NCBI GenBank assembly: GCA_016286075.1
Contig: JAEERZ010000059.1
Span: 1-10,127 of the forward strand
Source of the DNA: Selenomonadaceae bacterium
GTDB lineage: Bacteria; Bacillota; Negativicutes; Selenomonadales; Selenomonadaceae
DNA: 10,127 nucleotides
Direction of reading: 5' to 3'
A program made the position numbers and the translations under genes. Below are positions 1 to 6,533 of this stretch, one piece after another. Positions within the stretch are counted from its first letter, which is position 1; the number at the start of each line of letters is the position of its first letter. Below the pieces are notes generated by a model. It was not told the DNA's origin. It made no database searches and saw only the letters and a program-made list of their open reading frames with translations.

Positions 1-1
1 G

Positions 2-2413
2 AAAGACTATATTGATTTTGATGAGACGCCGGAACAGCTCGCCGATCTTCTGACGATGGCGGGCGTGCCGGTGGAAAACGTCGTCCGCGCGGACGAGGGG
101 CTGGACAAGGTCGTGACGGGAAAGCTTGTGGAAGTCGCTCCGCATCCCGATTCCGATCATTTGCAGGTCTGCAAGGTAGACGTGGGCGGAAAAGAGCCGC
201 TGACCATCGTGACCGGCGCGCCGAACGTCAAGCAGGGCCAGGTCGTCCCGGTGGCTCTGGTGGGCGCGCATCTGCCCAACGGGCAGAAAATCTCGAAGGG
301 CAAGCTGCGCGGCGTCGTGTCGATGGGAATGCTCTGCTCGGCGGACGAGCTGAAGATGGAGCTTGCGAATTTGCCGGAGGAACAGAAAACGGGCATTTAT
401 ATCCTGCCCGACGATACGCCGGTAGGGCAGCCCGCGGCGAAAGCCCTCGGCCTTGACGACTGCGTTTTGGAGTTCGAGCTGACGGCGAACCGCGGAGACT
501 GCTTCAGCGTGTTCGGCATCGTGCGGGAAATCGCCGTGCTGACCGGGAAAAAGCCGCATTGGCCGGAAATCGCCGCGAAGGAAGACGACGGGGCGAAGGC
601 GGAGGACATGGTGAAAATCGCCATCGACGCGCCGGACCTCTGCTCGCGTTTTTCCGCGCGGGTATTGAAAAATGTGAAAATCGGTCCCTCCCCGGAGTGG
701 ATGCAGAAGCGGCTGGAAGGCGCTGGGATTCGCGCCATCAACAACGTGGTCGACGTGACGAATTTCGTCATGGTGGAGCTCGGCCAGCCGATGCACGCTT
801 ACGATTACGACGAAGTAAAAGGCCATTCGCTGACGGCGCGCCGCGCGGCTGCGGGCGAAAACGTCCACACCCTCGACGATTCTTCGCGTCTCGCCAAGGG
901 CGGCGAACTCGTGATTGCCGACGCGGAAAAACCGGCGGGTCTCGCGGGCGTCATGGGCGGCCTTGAAACGGAAATCACGGAAAAGACGACGACGGTGGTT
1001 TTGGAGGCGGCGTCCTTCAACGGTCCGTCGATTCGCCGAACCTCCCGCGCGCTGGGACTTCATTCCGAGGCGTCGGGACGTTTCGAGCGCGGCGTGGACG
1101 TTACGGGGACGGTGCGCGCCCTTGACCGGGCGGCGCAGCTTCTTGCGGAGATGGGCGCCTGCACGGTGACGAAAGGCGTCGTCGACGTTTATCCGGTGAG
1201 AAAGGAGTCCGCAGTCGTTGAGTTCACGGTGGCGGAGGTCAACGGGCGGCTCGGTACGGATATCTCCGGCGCGACAATGAAGGAAATTCTTGAAAGCCTC
1301 GGCTTCGTCGTCGAGGGCAAGGGGGCGGACGCTTATCGCGCCGTCGTTCCGAGCTGGCGCGGCGACGTGTTCTGCATGGAGGATATTTCCGAGGAGATCG
1401 CGCGCATTCACGGCTTCGATCATATCCCTTCCACGACGCCGCAGGGAGCGGTAATGGAAGCGCGTCAGAGCGCGCGGCAGGCGTTCTCGGATAAAATCCG
1501 ACGCGTCCTCGCGTCTCTCGGCATGGACGAGGCCCGTTCCTTTGCGTTCACGCACCCGACGATGTTCGACAAGCTGAACGTGCCGGAGGACAGCGAGCTT
1601 CGCCGTGCGATTCCGATCATGAATCCGCTGACGGACGAATATCCGCTGGTTCGCACGACGCTGTTGACGAATCTCTTTGAAAACGCGGTGCGCAACTTCT
1701 CGCGCAAGAACGAGGACGTCCGGCTCTTTGAGATTGCCCCGGTCTTTTTGCCGAAGGCGCTTCCTGTGACGGAACAGCCGGATGAGGTCCTGAAATTGGC
1801 GGGCATTTTGACCGGACGGCGGACGCCTGTGGGCTGGGGCCAGGACAATGCGGCCATCGACTTTTACGACGCCAAGGGCGTCGTGGAGCAGCTTTTCGCG
1901 GCGCTTTCGGTTTCCCGTTATACCGTTGAGCCGGGCGAGCATTTTGCGCTGCATCCGGGCAAAACGGCGGTGTTTAAAAAAGGCAAGGACGTGCTGGCGG
2001 TGGTCGGCGAGGTGCATCCGGCGGTGCAGGAAGCCTTCGGCGTCTCGAAAAAGCTGTACGTCTTCGAGATGGACGTGGCGACGCTTCTGGCGAACGCGGC
2101 GAAGAACTTCACGTCCCAGTCGCTGCCGAAATATCCGGGCGTTTCCCGCGACCTTGCGCTGATTGTCCCGCAGGAGACCAACGCGGCGGACGTGGAGCGT
2201 ACGATCAAGAAGAATGCGGGGCCGTATTTCAAGGACGTCACGTTGTTTGACCTTTATACGGGAAAACCCATCGACGATGGCAAGAAGAGCCTCGCCTTCG
2301 CGCTGCATTTCCAGTCCGGCGAAAAGACGCTGACGGACGAGGAAGTCGACGCGGCCGTTGGTAAGATTGTAGAGGCGGCGGGGACGGAGTTCGGAGCGAC
2401 GCTTCGGATGTGA
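2..2413 (+). CDS. pheT: Phenylalanyl-tRNA synthetase beta subunit (5' end cut off)
   Basis: Beta chain of the cytosolic alpha2-beta2 enzyme that charges tRNA-Phe. The frame is open from base 2, and the residues before the internal ATG at 56 (KDYIDFDETPEQLADLLT) match the usual PheT N-terminus, so the true start is probably about 8 codons outside the window; about 803 of an expected ~810 residues are visible. Order of domains by approximate nucleotide: EMAP-like tRNA-binding OB fold 107-460; ELTANRGDC motif near 475-500; B3/4 domain 650-1180 with INNVVDVTNF (737-766), PMHAYD and SEASGRFERGVD; B5 domain 1207-1415; catalytic-like core 1460-2095; C-terminal FDX-ACB anticodon-binding domain from KYPGVSRDLAL (about 2128) to the end. 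pheS would be expected just upstream. zapA follows 25 bp later, probably in the same transcript. No frameshift or missing block is seen. Confidence 0.97.
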   Translation, partial: KDYIDFDETPEQLADLLTMAGVPVENVVRADEGLDKVVTGKLVEVAPHPDSDHLQVCKVDVGGKEPLTIVTGAPNVKQGQVVPVALVGAHLPNGQKISKGKLRGVVSMGMLCSADELKMELANLPEEQKTGIYILPDDTPVGQPAAKALGLDDCVLEFELTANRGDCFSVFGIVREIAVLTGKKPHWPEIAAKEDDGAKAEDMVKIAIDAPDLCSRFSARVLKNVKIGPSPEWMQKRLEGAGIRAINNVVDVTNFVMVELGQPMHAYDYDEVKGHSLTARRAAAGENVHTLDDSSRLAKGGELVIADAEKPAGLAGVMGGLETEITEKTTTVVLEAASFNGPSIRRTSRALGLHSEASGRFERGVDVTGTVRALDRAAQLLAEMGACTVTKGVVDVYPVRKESAVVEFTVAEVNGRLGTDISGATMKEILESLGFVVEGKGADAYRAVVPSWRGDVFCMEDISEEIARIHGFDHIPSTTPQGAVMEARQSARQAFSDKIRRVLASLGMDEARSFAFTHPTMFDKLNVPEDSELRRAIPIMNPLTDEYPLVRTTLLTNLFENAVRNFSRKNEDVRLFEIAPVFLPKALPVTEQPDEVLKLAGILTGRRTPVGWGQDNAAIDFYDAKGVVEQLFAALSVSRYTVEPGEHFALHPGKTAVFKKGKDVLAVVGEVHPAVQEAFGVSKKLYVFEMDVATLLANAAKNFTSQSLPKYPGVSRDLALIVPQETNAADVERTIKKNAGPYFKDVTLFDLYTGKPIDDGKKSLAFALHFQSGEKTLTDEEVDAAVGKIVEAAGTEFGATLRM

Positions 2414-2438
2414 TATTTCTATTATAAGGAGAGGTACT

Positions 2439-2678
2439 ATGGACCAAAAGATTGTCGTTGAGATTTTCGGCGAGTCGTATCCGCTGAAAACGGATCGAGA
2501 CCCCGAGTACCTCAAGAAGCTTGCGTCTTTTGTCGACCGGGAGATGAGAGCCGTTGCGCAGCGGGGGAATTTTTCCGGCGCGCGGGTAGGGACGTTGGCC
2601 GCCTTGAAGTTCGCTGACGAATACTTCCAGATTAAGAGGGATTTTGAGGAGTTGGCGGAGCTGGTAAGGAAGAAATAG
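2439..2678 (+). CDS. zapA: Cell division protein ZapA (FtsZ-ring stabiliser)
   Basis: 79-residue ZapA-family protein. Known family members bind FtsZ in the cytoplasm and promote bundling of protofilaments at the Z ring. The N-terminal beta-hairpin region (IVVEIFGESYPLKTDRDPEYL) is the family's typical opening, followed by a helix (KKLASFVDREM) and a C-terminal amphipathic, coiled-coil-like helix rich in E, K and L. The length fits the short Gram-positive type rather than the ~109-residue E. coli type. The ATG has a strong ribosome binding site, AAGGAGAGG at 2426-2434. Only 25 bp separate it from pheT and no terminator lies between, so it is probably co-transcribed; pheT-zapA adjacency is common in Firmicutes. 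The next genes have their own promoter. Confidence 0.92.
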   Translation: MDQKIVVEIFGESYPLKTDRDPEYLKKLASFVDREMRAVAQRGNFSGARVGTLAALKFADEYFQIKRDFEELAELVRKK

Positions 2679-2706
2679 CGCGCCCGCACAGGGCTTTGGC
2701 AGGATA

Positions 2707-2735
2707 TTGCCGAGCCGGGGATTTCATGTTATAGT
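2707..2735 (+). promoter_or_regulatory. Predicted sigma-A promoter of the phosphate-transport pair
   Basis: TTGCCG (2707-2712, 4/6 match to TTGACA), a 17-bp spacer, then TATAGT (2730-2735, 5/6 match to TATAAT). Transcription would start near 2742, giving a leader of about 63 nt before the DUF47 start. The position between zapA and the DUF47/pit pair, and the optimal spacing, support it; it is untested. Confidence 0.55.
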
Positions 2736-2758
2736 GTAGGCGGATTGCTGTAGGCGGA
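2735..2758 (+). repeat. Tandem 10-bp direct repeat at the predicted start of transcription
   Basis: TGTAGGCGGA occurs exactly at 2735-2744 and again at 2749-2758, a period of 14 bp. It overlaps the last base of the -10 box and the predicted +1. It could be an operator for a regulator of phosphate transport, or chance; it does not resemble the Bacillus PhoP repeat TTAACA. Confidence 0.5.
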
Positions 2759-2793
2759 GTGTTTTTTCGGTCTAATTACCTACGGCTATGTGC

Positions 2794-2800
2794 GGGGGGA
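2794..2800 (+). promoter_or_regulatory. Ribosome binding site deciding the DUF47 start
   Basis: G-rich tract GGGGGGA, 4 nt before the ATG at 2805. An alternative in-frame GTG at 2790 has no Shine-Dalgarno-like sequence before it and would add five residues (MRGDR) not typical of the family. Confidence 0.5.
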
Positions 2801-2804
2801 TCGC

Positions 2805-3431
2805 ATGTTCAATTTTCAGCACAAGAATACGGAGTTTTTCGATCACTTTGTCGAGAGCGCCAATTGCTTTTACAAGGGCGCGTTGATGCTCGACGAGGTC
2901 ATGTTGGATTATACGCAGGCGGCGGAGAAGATGAAGGCCATCATTGATTTGGAGCACGAGGCGGACGCCATTAACGACCAGATCATTGACGAGCTGAACC
3001 AGACCTTCATCACGCCCATTGACCGCGAGGATATTTTCGCGCTGGCGAACGGCCTCGACGACGGGGTCGATTATTTGCAGACGACGCTGCAGCGGATTGT
3101 CATTTATCGTACGGGGCAGGCGAAGGCGGGCGTCGTTTCCATGACGAAACTGCTCTTGGAGTCGACCAGCGAGCTCATCAAGGCTTTCGAGTTTTTGAAG
3201 GACATCAAGAAGAACCGCGAACTCATTTTGGAGTCTACGCACAAGATCGGCAAGCTGGAAAGCGAAGGCGACCGCGTGTATCGGCAGGAGATTGCCTTCC
3301 TTTTCGACAACGTGAAAGACCCCATCGAGCTCATAAAGTGGAAAGACATCTTGGAAAATTTGGAGGACACGCTGGATCATTGCGAAGACGTTTCGGATAT
3401 GATTCGCGGCGTGGTCATGAAATATGCCTGA
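2805..3431 (+). CDS. DUF47 / PhoU-like phosphate transport accessory protein
   Basis: 208-residue cytoplasmic, all-helical protein of the DUF47 (PhoU-like, PF01865) family, typically encoded next to PiT permeases and thought to modulate them. The start MFNFQHKNTEFFDHFVESA matches the usual family opening. Other signs are the repeated E/D-rich helical pattern, with acidic clusters such as LEHEADAINDQIIDELN (about residues 50-65) and LESEGDRVYRQEIAFLF, which in PhoU relatives form metal-cluster sites, and the closing ILENLEDTLDHCEDVSDMIRGVVMK. I chose ATG 2805 over GTG 2790 for the better-placed ribosome binding site and family fit. Its 3' end overlaps the next gene by 8 bp, which suggests translational coupling. 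The exact biochemical role is not proved for this family. Confidence 0.9.
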   Translation: MFNFQHKNTEFFDHFVESANCFYKGALMLDEVMLDYTQAAEKMKAIIDLEHEADAINDQIIDELNQTFITPIDREDIFALANGLDDGVDYLQTTLQRIVIYRTGQAKAGVVSMTKLLLESTSELIKAFEFLKDIKKNRELILESTHKIGKLESEGDRVYRQEIAFLFDNVKDPIELIKWKDILENLEDTLDHCEDVSDMIRGVVMKYA

Positions 3432-4419
3432 GCTTCAGTATATGATCTTCACGGTCATCGGCCTCGCGCTGCTGTTTGATTTCATCAACGGCTTCCATGA
3501 CACGGCGAACGCGATCGCGACTTCCGTTTCGACACGGGCGATTGCGCCGAGGAACGCGATCCTGATGGCGGCCGTGCTGAATTTTCTCGGCGCGATGTAT
3601 TCCACGGGCGTGGCGAAAACCATCGGCGGCGATATCGTCAGTTCGGCGATGCACGTGGATGAGCACGTCCTGATTGCCGCGCTCGTCAGCGCGGTCTTTT
3701 GGAATCTTTTTACCTGGAAGCTGGCGCTGCCGTCCAGTTCTTCACACGCCATGGTGGGAGGCATTATCGGCGCGGTGCTCGTTTCCACGGGTATCGTCGG
3801 GCTGAATCTCGCCGGCATCGGGAAAATCATCCTTTCGTTGATCCTTTCGCCGCTGATTGCCATTATCACGGGCTATTTTGTGATGCATCTGCTCTATTTC
3901 CTGTTCGGAGGCTCGTCGCCGTATATCGTCAACGGGCGCTTCAAAAGGATGCAGATCGTTTCGGCGGCGATGATGGCCTTTTCCCACGGCTCCAACGACG
4001 CCCAGAAGTCCATGGGTATTATCACGCTGGCGCTCCTTTCCGGCGGCTACATCAGCGAATTTGAGGTGCCGACGGTCGTGAAACTGCTGGCGGCGACGGC
4101 GATGGCCATCGGTACGGCGATGGGCGGCTGGAGCATCATCAAGACCATCGGCGGCAAGATTTTCAAATTGGAACCGATCAGCGGCTTCGCGGCGGACCTC
4201 AATTCGTCCCTCGTCATTTTTTCCGCGACGATGCTGCATCTTCCGGTCAGTACGACGCACGTCGTTTCCGGCTCCATCATGGGCGTCGGCACGGCGAAGC
4301 GGATTCGTGCGGTGCGGTGGGGCGTCGCGCAGCAGATGCTGGTGGCCTGGGTGCTGACGATACCCTGCACGGCATTGATCGGGTCGCTGATCTATCAGGT
4401 CGCGCTTTGGATTTTTTAG
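3424..4419 (+). CDS. pit: PiT-family inorganic phosphate permease
   Basis: 331-residue inner-membrane transporter of the PiT family (PF01384), which takes up phosphate, often as a metal-phosphate, driven by H+ or Na+. Both halves of the internal duplication carry their signatures: GFHDTANAIAT at residues 23-33 and FSHGSNDAQKSMG from F186, followed by the second-half motif VSTTHVVSGSIMGVGTAKR. Roughly nine long hydrophobic segments are visible from residue 6 to the C-terminus, and the length is normal for bacterial PiT. The ATG lies inside the end of the DUF47 gene (8-bp overlap) with no clear Shine-Dalgarno sequence, so translation probably depends on ribosomes finishing the upstream gene. 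The pair forms a classic low-affinity phosphate uptake unit. The substrate could also be sulfate, as in a minority of relatives, but the DUF47 partner favours phosphate. Confidence 0.95.
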   Translation: MPELQYMIFTVIGLALLFDFINGFHDTANAIATSVSTRAIAPRNAILMAAVLNFLGAMYSTGVAKTIGGDIVSSAMHVDEHVLIAALVSAVFWNLFTWKLALPSSSSHAMVGGIIGAVLVSTGIVGLNLAGIGKIILSLILSPLIAIITGYFVMHLLYFLFGGSSPYIVNGRFKRMQIVSAAMMAFSHGSNDAQKSMGIITLALLSGGYISEFEVPTVVKLLAATAMAIGTAMGGWSIIKTIGGKIFKLEPISGFAADLNSSLVIFSATMLHLPVSTTHVVSGSIMGVGTAKRIRAVRWGVAQQMLVAWVLTIPCTALIGSLIYQVALWIF

Positions 4420-4442
4420 TTTTGGATGAGGTGGTTATGCTT

Positions 4443-4477
4443 GGAAGGGCGAAGGCTTTTCCGGGCTTTTTTATTTT
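4443..4477 (+). terminator. Weak candidate terminator after pit
   Basis: An imperfect hairpin can form either as GGAAGGG/CTTTTCC (4443-4449 with 4456-4462, two G-T pairs) or as AAGGCT/GGGCTT with one mismatch (4452-4468), followed by a T-rich tract 4467-4477. The stems are weak, so partial read-through into the kinase gene is likely. No convincing separate promoter for the kinase was found in 4420-4510. Confidence 0.3.
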
Positions 4478-4493
4478 GGCAGATTCTTGGATA

Positions 4494-4499
4494 AGGGAG
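4494..4499 (+). promoter_or_regulatory. Ribosome binding site deciding the kinase start
   Basis: AGGGAG, 11 nt before ATG 4511. A longer reading from TTG 4487 would place the start codon upstream of this site and has no ribosome binding site of its own. Confidence 0.55.
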
Positions 4500-4510
4500 A
4501 GCGGGAAACC

Positions 4511-6148
4511 ATGAAGAAGACTTTGCGGGAGCTGGCGGCGGGACAGGAAAAAGGAAATGATATCATCGTCGCCGCGGTGGTTGATGGGGTAATGAAAAAC
4601 CTCGGCGAGACGGTGGACGAGGAAAAACAGCCGGTATGGGTCAGGTTGTCGAGCGCGGAGGGCGAGCGAATTTATCGCCGCTCGGTGCTGTTCCTTGCCA
4701 TCGTTGCCCTGCGTGAGTTGTATGGCGCGGCGAACGCGGAGCTGATCGTGCGCGCTTCGCTGCACGGCAGCCTTTATTGCGACTTGGAAATTCCGGGCGG
4801 ATTGACGGACGGAGCCGTTTCGGCGATTGAGGTGCAGATGCGGGCCATCGTGGCGGAGGATCGCGAGATCGGCCGCCGCGTCATGCCGAAGGACGAGGCG
4901 GTGCGTTTCTTCAAAGAGGCACGGCGGATTCCGAAGGCGAATCTTTTGAGTGCGCTGCCGGATCAGGAGATCGTGCTCTCCACTTGCGGCGAACAGTGCG
5001 ACGACCTGTACGGCGTTATGTTGGACAGGACGGGGGAGCTGGGGCGCTTCGATCTGATGCGCGCAAAACCCGGCGTGCTCCTGCGGACGCCGAGGGGCGG
5101 CAATGGGCTCGAACTTTCCAAGCCGATAGAGCAGCCGAAATTTGCGCAGACGCTGAGGGAATCGAAGCATTGGGCGAAAATCCTGCAATGCGAATACCTG
5201 CCCGATCTCAACCGCTGCATCCAGTATGGACAGACGGGCAATCTGATTCGCGTTTCCGAAGCGCTGCATGAGAAAAAGATAGCCGAGATTGCCGACCAAA
5301 TCACGGCGGGCATAAAAAAAGCCCGGCTCGTGATGATTGCCGGTCCGTCTTCTTCAGGAAAGACTTCGTTTGCCCAGCGGTTGAAGGTGCAGCTTCGCGT
5401 GAACGGCCTGATGCCCGTCTCCATCTCTTTGGACGATTACTTTGTGAACCGGGTGGAAACGCCGTTGACGCCGGAGGGCGCCTATGATTATGAATCGCTG
5501 CACGCTCTGAACGTGGATCTGTTCAATAAGGACCTCGTTGCGCTGATGCAGGGCAAGGAAGTCGTGCTGCCGCGGTACGATTTCGTCACGGGAGAGCGAA
5601 ACGACGGGGCGGGGCCGCGACTTTCCATCGCGCCGGAGCAGCCGATTATCGTCGAGGGCATTCACGGACTGAACGAGGAACTGACCCACGCCGTACCGCG
5701 CGACGAGAAATTCAAGATTTACGTCAGCGCGCTGACGCAGCTCAATATCGACATGCACAACCGCATTCCGACCACCGACGCGCGCTTTGTGCGCCGCCTC
5801 GTGCGCGATTACCAGTTCCGCGCCTCCAGCGCGCTGAAGACCCTGCGCCAATGGCCGGACGTCAGGAAGGGCGAGGATAAGAATATTTTCCCGTATCAGG
5901 AAGACGCCGACGCCGTTTTCAATTCCGCGCTGATCTATGAGCTTGCCGTGCTCCGAAAATACGCGCTGCCGCTCTTGCAGGCTGTGCGGCCGGAGGAAGT
6001 CGGTCATGCCGCGGCGCAGGAAATCTTGCGGTTCCTCTCGTTGTTCGGGAACATCGATGACGAAAGCGACATTCCGAACAATTCCATTTTGCGCGAGTTT
6101 ATCGGAAAGTCCTGCTTCTTTACCAGCAGCGGGGATTTGAAGGAATAA
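4511..6148 (+). CDS. Nucleoside (uridine-type) kinase with N-terminal ThrRS-like TGS/editing region
   Basis: 545-residue two-part protein. The C-terminal part (about 265-545) is a P-loop kinase of the uridine kinase/phosphoribulokinase group: Walker A GPSSSGKT at 278-285, the DDYF motif at 308-311 (nucleoside-binding/catalytic Asp region in uridine kinases), EGIHGLN at 382-388, and an arginine-rich lid segment RRLVRDYQFRASSA. It would phosphorylate a nucleoside such as uridine or cytidine using NTP. The N-terminal part (about 1-220) resembles the TGS plus second additional (editing) domain of threonyl-tRNA synthetase: RRSVLFLAIVALRELYG lies where the synthetase has its HxxxH helix, and CDDLYGVMLDRTGELGRFDL resembles the synthetase region around its metal-binding Cys. 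The two histidines of HxxxH are not present, so editing activity is unlikely. This fusion is known in Clostridia and relatives and is usually annotated nucleoside kinase. ATG 4511 is preferred over TTG 4487. The next gene follows after 3 bp. Confidence 0.85.
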   Translation: MKKTLRELAAGQEKGNDIIVAAVVDGVMKNLGETVDEEKQPVWVRLSSAEGERIYRRSVLFLAIVALRELYGAANAELIVRASLHGSLYCDLEIPGGLTDGAVSAIEVQMRAIVAEDREIGRRVMPKDEAVRFFKEARRIPKANLLSALPDQEIVLSTCGEQCDDLYGVMLDRTGELGRFDLMRAKPGVLLRTPRGGNGLELSKPIEQPKFAQTLRESKHWAKILQCEYLPDLNRCIQYGQTGNLIRVSEALHEKKIAEIADQITAGIKKARLVMIAGPSSSGKTSFAQRLKVQLRVNGLMPVSISLDDYFVNRVETPLTPEGAYDYESLHALNVDLFNKDLVALMQGKEVVLPRYDFVTGERNDGAGPRLSIAPEQPIIVEGIHGLNEELTHAVPRDEKFKIYVSALTQLNIDMHNRIPTTDARFVRRLVRDYQFRASSALKTLRQWPDVRKGEDKNIFPYQEDADAVFNSALIYELAVLRKYALPLLQAVRPEEVGHAAAQEILRFLSLFGNIDDESDIPNNSILREFIGKSCFFTSSGDLKE

Positions 6149-6151
6149 GCC

Positions 6152-6469
6152 ATGAAAAAGATAAGGATTACCGTCATGCGGAAAGTTTGCCATCAGGACC
6201 TGATGGACAAATACGAAAATCCCATCGAGCACGCCTGCGATATGGAAGAAAGGCAGGTCTTCGTCGCGAACGGGTGGCGGCGTCCCGAAGGTTTTTGCGA
6301 AAGCGCGTGGGAAACTTTGTCGCCTTTCGTTTTAGCACTCTCCCACGGCGCGGAAGATTTTTACGACGGGTGGATGAAAAACAAAAGATCCGCGATGCTC
6401 TCCTGCAACGACGGCTTCCGTCCCGTTAGCTTCCTCGTGGAAGCAATGGACGAAGACGCGGAAGGGTAA
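6152..6469 (+). CDS. TIGR04076 family protein of unknown function
   Basis: 105-residue small cytoplasmic protein that I recognise as the TIGR04076 type. It has the opening MKKIRITVMRK, an acidic stretch ending in CDMEERQVFV, the central GWRRPEGFCESAWETLSPFVLAL, and the closing block MLSCNDGFRPVSFLVE (Cys plus DGxRPV/S). Conserved cysteines C50s/C80s and tryptophans suggest a compact fold, perhaps ligand or metal binding, but the function is not known. The start is 3 bp after the kinase stop, and AAGGAAT inside the end of the kinase gene acts as ribosome binding site, so the two are translated from one message. A strong terminator follows 11 bp after the stop. Any link to nucleoside metabolism is only guilt by association. 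Confidence 0.8.
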   Translation: MKKIRITVMRKVCHQDLMDKYENPIEHACDMEERQVFVANGWRRPEGFCESAWETLSPFVLALSHGAEDFYDGWMKNKRSAMLSCNDGFRPVSFLVEAMDEDAEG

Positions 6470-6480
6470 GCGGCAATAAG

Positions 6481-6524
6481 AAAGCTCCCTGTATGCCGAA
6501 AAGACGGCGTACAGGGAGCTTTTT
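6481..6524. terminator. Strong intrinsic terminator shared by convergent genes
   Basis: An 18-bp stem pairs 6481-6498 with 6505-6522 (one G-T pair at 6494/6509) around the loop AAAAGA. TTTTT (6520-6524) follows on the plus strand. On the minus strand the same hairpin is followed by TTCTTATT. It lies 11 bp after the TIGR04076 stop and 9 bp after the minus-strand carboxyltransferase stop, so it probably works in both directions, more efficiently on plus. Confidence 0.92.
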
Positions 6525-6533
6525 ATGCGATTC

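Noticed and set aside
2693..2715. Possible terminator hairpin after zapA
   Set aside because: A bulged stem of about 8 bp can form, but it is not followed by a U-run and it overlaps the predicted -35 box of the next promoter.
2772..3380. Minus-strand open frame opposite the DUF47 gene
   Set aside because: The complementary frame of a helical, E/L-rich protein gives an L/V/R-rich pseudo-protein. No start signal was found.
4277..5299. Long open frame on the minus strand (340 codons) across the end of pit and the start of the kinase
   Set aside because: It lies opposite two clear genes, has low-complexity R/P/H-rich content, no recognisable motif and no ribosome binding site. It is a typical shadow frame of GC-rich coding DNA.
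5354..6232. Minus-strand open frame of 292 codons opposite the kinase
   Set aside because: Mirror frame of the kinase P-loop domain, with no family motif. The plus-strand gene has clear motifs throughout.
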